NCBI GenBank assembly: GCA_964600225.1
Contig: CAZRIT010000005.1
Span: 1-64,000 of the forward strand
Length of the DNA stretch: 64,000 nt
Source of the DNA: CAZRIT01 sp964600225
GTDB taxonomy: Bacteria > Bacillota > Clostridia > Christensenellales > CAG-138
Direction: 5' to 3'
Positions within the stretch are counted from its first letter, which is position 1; the number at the start of each line of letters is the position of its first letter. The notes below the pieces were generated by a model, which searched no databases, had not been told where the DNA came from, and saw nothing but the letters and a program-made list of their open reading frames with translations. The position numbers and the translations under genes are program-made. This document shows positions 60,421 to 64,000 of this stretch, piece by piece.

Positions 60421-61523
60421 CGGTGTGCGTGGGCGCGGACATTGCGCCGACGGAGGCGAATATCGATCTGTTTTGCACGGACGGGGCGGCGCTGATGGGT
60501 GACAGTCTGAGGAAACGCTGGTTTGCCGCCGATGTGCGGATTGCCAATCTGGAGCTGCCGCTGACCGATGGCGGCGCGCCCATCGAAAAGTGCGGGCCGC
60601 ACATGCGTGCGCCCAAGGCGTGTGCAAAGGGGCTCAAGGCGCTGCGGACGGACGGCCTGGGGCTGGCCAACAACCATATTCTCGATTTTGGCGCCGAGGG
60701 TCTGACCGATACCGTGGCGGCGCTTTCAGAGCAGGGCATTGCGTCCTTTGGCGCGGGCACGGCAAAGCAGGCCGACGAGCCGTTCATCCTCGTCCGTAAC
60801 GGCGTGCGGCTGGGTATATACGGCGTGTGCGAGCACGAGTATTCCGCAGCCGAGGGCGATCGATTGGGCGCCAATGCGCTGGATTTGCTCGAGATTGCCG
60901 ACCGCATCCGCCAAATCAAGGCGGGCTGCGACCGATTGATTGTGCTGTATCACGGCGGGCGGGAGCACTATCCCTACCCGTCGCCAAGGCTTCGCAAGCT
61001 CTGCCGCAAGCTGGCCGATTGCGGCGCGGACGCGGTGCTGTGCCAGCACAGCCACTGCGTGGGCAGTGCGGAAACGTACCACGGCGCGGTCATTGTCTAC
61101 GGGCAGGGCAACTTCATTTTCGACGTGCCCGATGGCGAGGCGGGCTTTCAAACGGGGCTTTTGGTTTCGCTGACGTTTGACGACGGGGATGTGAAAGCCG
61201 AATACCTGCCGCTGGTGCGGCAAAACGGGCGCACGCAGCTGGCCGAGGGCGCAAGGGCAAAGGAAATTCTGGACGGGTTTGCCGCGCGTTCCGAAGAAAT
61301 TGCCGAGGAGGGCTTTGCGCAGCGCGCCTATCGGCAATACGCCGTATCCGTCAACGAGCGGATGCTCAGGGTGTTTCTGGGTGGCAACGTGGTGCTGCGC
61401 GCGCTGTGCGTGCTGCACGGGCGGCGGCCGAGCAGGGTGTACGACCGAAAGACGCTGCTGGGCATCAAAAACTCGCTTCGCTGCGAATCCATCAACGAAT
61501 TACTCACGGAAGGCTTGGAATAG
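60411..61523 (+). CDS. CapA-family (PgsA-like) protein
   Basis: The 370-residue protein belongs to the CapA family of calcineurin-like metallo-proteins linked to poly-glutamate and other capsules: VGADIAPTEANID, IANLELPLT, GLANNHILDFG, VLYHGGREHYPYPSPRLR, AVLCQHSHCVGSAETYHGAVIVYGQGNFIFD. ATG at 60411 overlaps the preceding stop by ten bases, and GAGGAG lies ahead. No signal peptide is present, unlike typical CapA, so it may act inside the cell. Together with the TupA-like domain next door it hints at a peptide-modified or amino-acid-containing surface polymer. Confidence 0.85.
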   Translation: MRLTVCVGADIAPTEANIDLFCTDGAALMGDSLRKRWFAADVRIANLELPLTDGGAPIEKCGPHMRAPKACAKGLKALRTDGLGLANNHILDFGAEGLTDTVAALSEQGIASFGAGTAKQADEPFILVRNGVRLGIYGVCEHEYSAAEGDRLGANALDLLEIADRIRQIKAGCDRLIVLYHGGREHYPYPSPRLRKLCRKLADCGADAVLCQHSHCVGSAETYHGAVIVYGQGNFIFDVPDGEAGFQTGLLVSLTFDDGDVKAEYLPLVRQNGRTQLAEGARAKEILDGFAARSEEIAEEGFAQRAYRQYAVSVNERMLRVFLGGNVVLRALCVLHGRRPSRVYDRKTLLGIKNSLRCESINELLTEGLE

Positions 61524-61528
61524 CACGG

Positions 61529-62569
61529 ATGTTTTTTTCGATACTGGTACCCGTTTACAATGCCGAGGCGTACCTCGGCGCATGCATCGACTCTGTATTC
61601 GGGCAGAGCGAGCAGGATTTTGAACTGATTCTGGTCAACGACGGCTCGGTGGACGACAGCGGCATGCTGTGCGACCGCTGCCGCGCGCTGCACCCGAACG
61701 TGGTCAAGGTGCGCCACAGGCCCAACAAGGGGCTCATCAGCGCACGCCGAGAGGGCATCGCCATGGCGGAGGGGCGATACTGCATATTCCTCGACGCCGA
61801 CGACTATCTGGAGCCCGACTGCCTGCTGACGGTGCGCAACACCATCGAGTATACCGACGCGGACGTGGTGATATTCAACTATTACAACCGCTTCGATCAA
61901 ACGCACACCACCACCGTCAGCGAGGCGGTATTTCCCGATAACACCTTGTTTTCGGGAGAACAGAAGCGCGCCGTGTACGAGGAGCTGATCGCCTCCTGGC
62001 GGCTCAATAACCTGTGCACCAAGGCCATCCGCACCGAGCTTGTGCGCGCCGACGATACGCCGTACGAGCAGTATTTTGGCAGCGCTCACACGGAGGATCT
62101 GCTGCAATCGCTGTATCCCGTGACAAATGCCGAGCGCATCGTCTACCGCGCCCTGCCGCTGTACAACTACCGCCGCATCGATGACAGCATCTCCACGCGC
62201 GTGCAGTGGGGCAATATCGAAAACCAGTTCAACGATGCGGTCATGGCGAGATTAAGGCACTACATGACCGTTTGGGGCATGGATACGCCCGAGGCGCTCG
62301 AGCGCTTCCATGTGCGCAAGCTCAACGGCCTTTTGACGCTGTTTTGGCAGCATTACCGCGCGGCCGACACGGAGGAAAAGAAGCGCATGGTGCTGGATTT
62401 TCCGTGGGAAAAACACATGGACGATGCGGACAAAACGTATCTGGACAGCGCCAACCTGCCGCCGCAGCGGCGCGCGCAGCTCAAGGCCATCCTCAAAAAG
62501 GACGGGCGGCAGCTCGACCGCATTGCATGGCTGGCGGATATGAAGGCGAGGCTCAGGCATGGAGAATAG
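61529..62569 (+). CDS. Family 2 glycosyltransferase
   Basis: The 346-residue GT-A enzyme has FSILVPVYNAEAYLGACIDSVFGQSEQDFELILVNDGSVDDSG at the N-terminus and CIFLDADDYLEPD as the D-x-D region; the C-terminal half is variable. The start at 61529 lies five bases after the CapA-like stop. It overlaps the next GT2 gene by 11 bases. Confidence 0.88.
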   Translation: MFFSILVPVYNAEAYLGACIDSVFGQSEQDFELILVNDGSVDDSGMLCDRCRALHPNVVKVRHRPNKGLISARREGIAMAEGRYCIFLDADDYLEPDCLLTVRNTIEYTDADVVIFNYYNRFDQTHTTTVSEAVFPDNTLFSGEQKRAVYEELIASWRLNNLCTKAIRTELVRADDTPYEQYFGSAHTEDLLQSLYPVTNAERIVYRALPLYNYRRIDDSISTRVQWGNIENQFNDAVMARLRHYMTVWGMDTPEALERFHVRKLNGLLTLFWQHYRAADTEEKKRMVLDFPWEKHMDDADKTYLDSANLPPQRRAQLKAILKKDGRQLDRIAWLADMKARLRHGE

Positions 62570-63524
62570 CCGTTTTGAACAGCCCCTGGTATCCGTCGTG
62601 TGCGATACCTACAACCAAAAAGCCTTCATCGGGCAGGCGCTGGACAGCTTTTTGACGCAGCGCACGACGTTTCCCGTGGAGATCATCGTGCACGACGATG
62701 CGTCTACCGACGGCACGGCCGATATCGTGCGCGATTACGAAAGGCGCTTTCCCGACCGCTTCCGCAACGTCTACCGCACGGAGAATATGTACGTCCACGA
62801 TCCCAAGATTTTGGAGCACCATGTGTTCCCTTTGGCGCGCGGCAAGTACATTGCCATCTGCGAGGGCGACGATTACTGGACGTCGCCCGATAAATTGCAG
62901 CGCCAGATCGACTATATGGAAGCAAACCCAAGCTGCACCCTTTGCATCCACGCGGCAGCGCTCATCGACGCCGACGGCAACCGCATCGGCTCCCTGCACC
63001 CCACCGACGGGGACGGCACGGTGCCGACGGAAACGGTCATCCGCGGCATGGGCGGCTTCTGCCCCACGGCCAGCATCGTGGCGCCCACGCATCTGGCCCA
63101 AAACCGCGCGCCGTTTTGCGACCTGACCGATGTGGACGATCTGCCGCTGCAAATTTTCTTTGCCTCCCGCGGCGCCACCTACTGCATCGATGAGGAGCTG
63201 TGCGCCTACCGTGTCAACGCGCCGGGCTCGTGGTCGGTACAGCAGCGGGCGGAGCGGGTCGAAAAGCGCGTTGCATTGCAGCAAAAGAACATCCGCATGC
63301 ACGAGGCGTTCGACAACGATACCGATTACCGCTATCATGAGGCCGTGCTGGACGCCATCCGCAAGGACAACTTTGAAATCCACTGGCTCAGGCGCGACGT
63401 AAAAAGCATGCGGCAAAAGGAATTTCTGGCCATGTACCGCGCGCTGCCGCTGAAAACGCGGCTCAAGCTCAATCTGGGCTATTATCTGCCTTTCCTGAAA
63501 GGAGGGCGAAGCGCACAAGCATGA
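62559..63524 (+). CDS. Family 2 glycosyltransferase
   Basis: The 321-residue GT-A enzyme has PLVSVVCDTYNQKAFIGQALDSFLTQRTTFPVEIIVHDDASTDGTADIV and AICEGDDYWTSPDKLQRQIDYME, a motif typical of GT2 enzymes in capsule clusters. It overlaps both neighbours slightly, consistent with one transcript. Confidence 0.88.
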   Translation: MENSRFEQPLVSVVCDTYNQKAFIGQALDSFLTQRTTFPVEIIVHDDASTDGTADIVRDYERRFPDRFRNVYRTENMYVHDPKILEHHVFPLARGKYIAICEGDDYWTSPDKLQRQIDYMEANPSCTLCIHAAALIDADGNRIGSLHPTDGDGTVPTETVIRGMGGFCPTASIVAPTHLAQNRAPFCDLTDVDDLPLQIFFASRGATYCIDEELCAYRVNAPGSWSVQQRAERVEKRVALQQKNIRMHEAFDNDTDYRYHEAVLDAIRKDNFEIHWLRRDVKSMRQKEFLAMYRALPLKTRLKLNLGYYLPFLKGGRSAQA

Positions 63525-64000
63525 CCGAACAGCCCAACCTGAAACGAAAAGCGGCCGCGGGCATATTCTGGAAGCTCATGGAGAACGGCGGCACGCAGGG
63601 CATCCTGTTCCTGGTAACGGTCATTCTGGCCAGATTGATCGAGCCTGCGGAATACGGCGTGCTGTCGATTACGGTGATATTCGTCACCATTGCGGGCGTG
63701 CTGGTGCAGCGCGGCTTTTCGCTGTCGCTGGTGCAGAAAAAGGACGTGGACGATACCGACCTGTCGAGCGTACTGTATCTGAGCGTCCTCGTAGCGGGGC
63801 TGATGGTGCTGGCGCTGTGGTTTGCCGCGCCCGCGATTGCGCGCTTCTACGACGTGCCCGAGGTGACAAGGGTGCTTCGCGCCATATCGTTCATCCTCGT
63901 TGCGGGCGCGGTGAGCAGCGTGCAAAGCGCCATCATCATGCGCGAGCTGGCGTTTCGCAAGCGCTTCTTTGTCAGCCTCATTGCGGTGATTCTATCGGGT
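63521..64000 (+). CDS. Polysaccharide flippase (Wzx/MATE-like), cut by the window end
   Basis: The first 160 residues are visible: KRKAAAGIFWKLMENGGTQGILFLVTVILARLIEPAEYGVLSI is the typical start of lipopolysaccharide/capsule flippases, followed by further membrane helices. The ATG overlaps the stop of the preceding gene (ATGA) with GGAGGG upstream. It would move lipid-linked repeat units across the membrane for the ligase-type protein. Confidence 0.88.
   Translation, partial: MTEQPNLKRKAAAGIFWKLMENGGTQGILFLVTVILARLIEPAEYGVLSITVIFVTIAGVLVQRGFSLSLVQKKDVDDTDLSSVLYLSVLVAGLMVLALWFAAPAIARFYDVPEVTRVLRAISFILVAGAVSSVQSAIIMRELAFRKRFFVSLIAVILSG

Noticed and set aside
1..64000. tRNA, rRNA, prophage or transposase genes
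   Set aside because: None was recognised on either strand; the repeats carry no transposase.

Overview
The window (64 kb, GC-rich, one 10-base run of N at 39724-39733) reads as a scaffold from an uncultured or little-studied anaerobic Gram-positive of the Clostridia type. Pointers are a Met T-box leader ahead of metG, a ydaO-type c-di-AMP riboswitch, a reverse-order rubrerythrin, a PrsA-like lipoprotein, a B12-dependent carbon-skeleton mutase with a GlmL/MutL-type partner, and oxygen-sensitive Fe-S enzymes. I cannot name the species.

Region 1 (1-2350): repeats, then a minus-strand DUF2975 / XRE regulator / DUF4153-like membrane trio. Region 2 (2364-23190) is the centrepiece: a plus-strand 18.7 kb operon (4442-23097) holding what appears to be the complete nicotinate fermentation pathway described in Eubacterium barkeri. 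Nicotinate dehydrogenase (NdhF, NdhS and a one-piece NdhL/M) makes 6-hydroxynicotinate. Hnr reduces it, Ena opens the ring with loss of ammonia to 2-formylglutarate, Hgd reduces this to 2-(hydroxymethyl)glutarate, Hmd dehydrates it to 2-methyleneglutarate, Mgm rearranges it to 3-methylitaconate, Mii isomerises it to dimethylmaleate, DmdAB hydrates it and Dml cleaves dimethylmalate to pyruvate plus propionate. Extra genes in the operon are an ApbE-like UPF0280 protein, a PF06684 protein, an EIIC-like membrane protein (probable uptake) and a MutL-like mutase partner. A divergent unit encodes a MerR regulator fused to a catalytically dead nicotinamidase-like domain, and an amino-acid-kinase-fold protein.

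Region 3 (23321-31316) is a LacI-controlled divergent carbohydrate locus. Leftward: inositol-dehydrogenase-like oxidoreductase, three tandem HAD proteins lacking the usual acid/base Asp, and a circularly permuted cofactor-independent phosphoglycerate mutase. Rightward: LacI, a PHP hydrolase and a PfkB kinase. Two matching LacI-type palindromes lie just downstream of two good promoters. The pathway is not one I recognise.

Region 4 (31439-43334): MgtC, a repeat-rich surface protein whose frame is interrupted by two amber codons, a Na+/solute symporter under c-di-AMP riboswitch control, a foldase lipoprotein, a repeat island, mfd (with the assembly gap) and pth. Region 5 (43363-54310): metG with T-box, a GNAT protein, tatD, a small membrane protein, rubrerythrin, deoC, and a TetR-RND export pair in which the pump carries a 250-residue coiled-coil insertion. 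Region 6 (54407-64000): a GNAT gene and then a co-directional polysaccharide cluster (GT2, double GT4, an O-antigen-ligase/TupA-like fusion, CapA-like, two GT2, and a flippase cut by the window end). Dispersed palindromic repeats fill most intergenic spaces.
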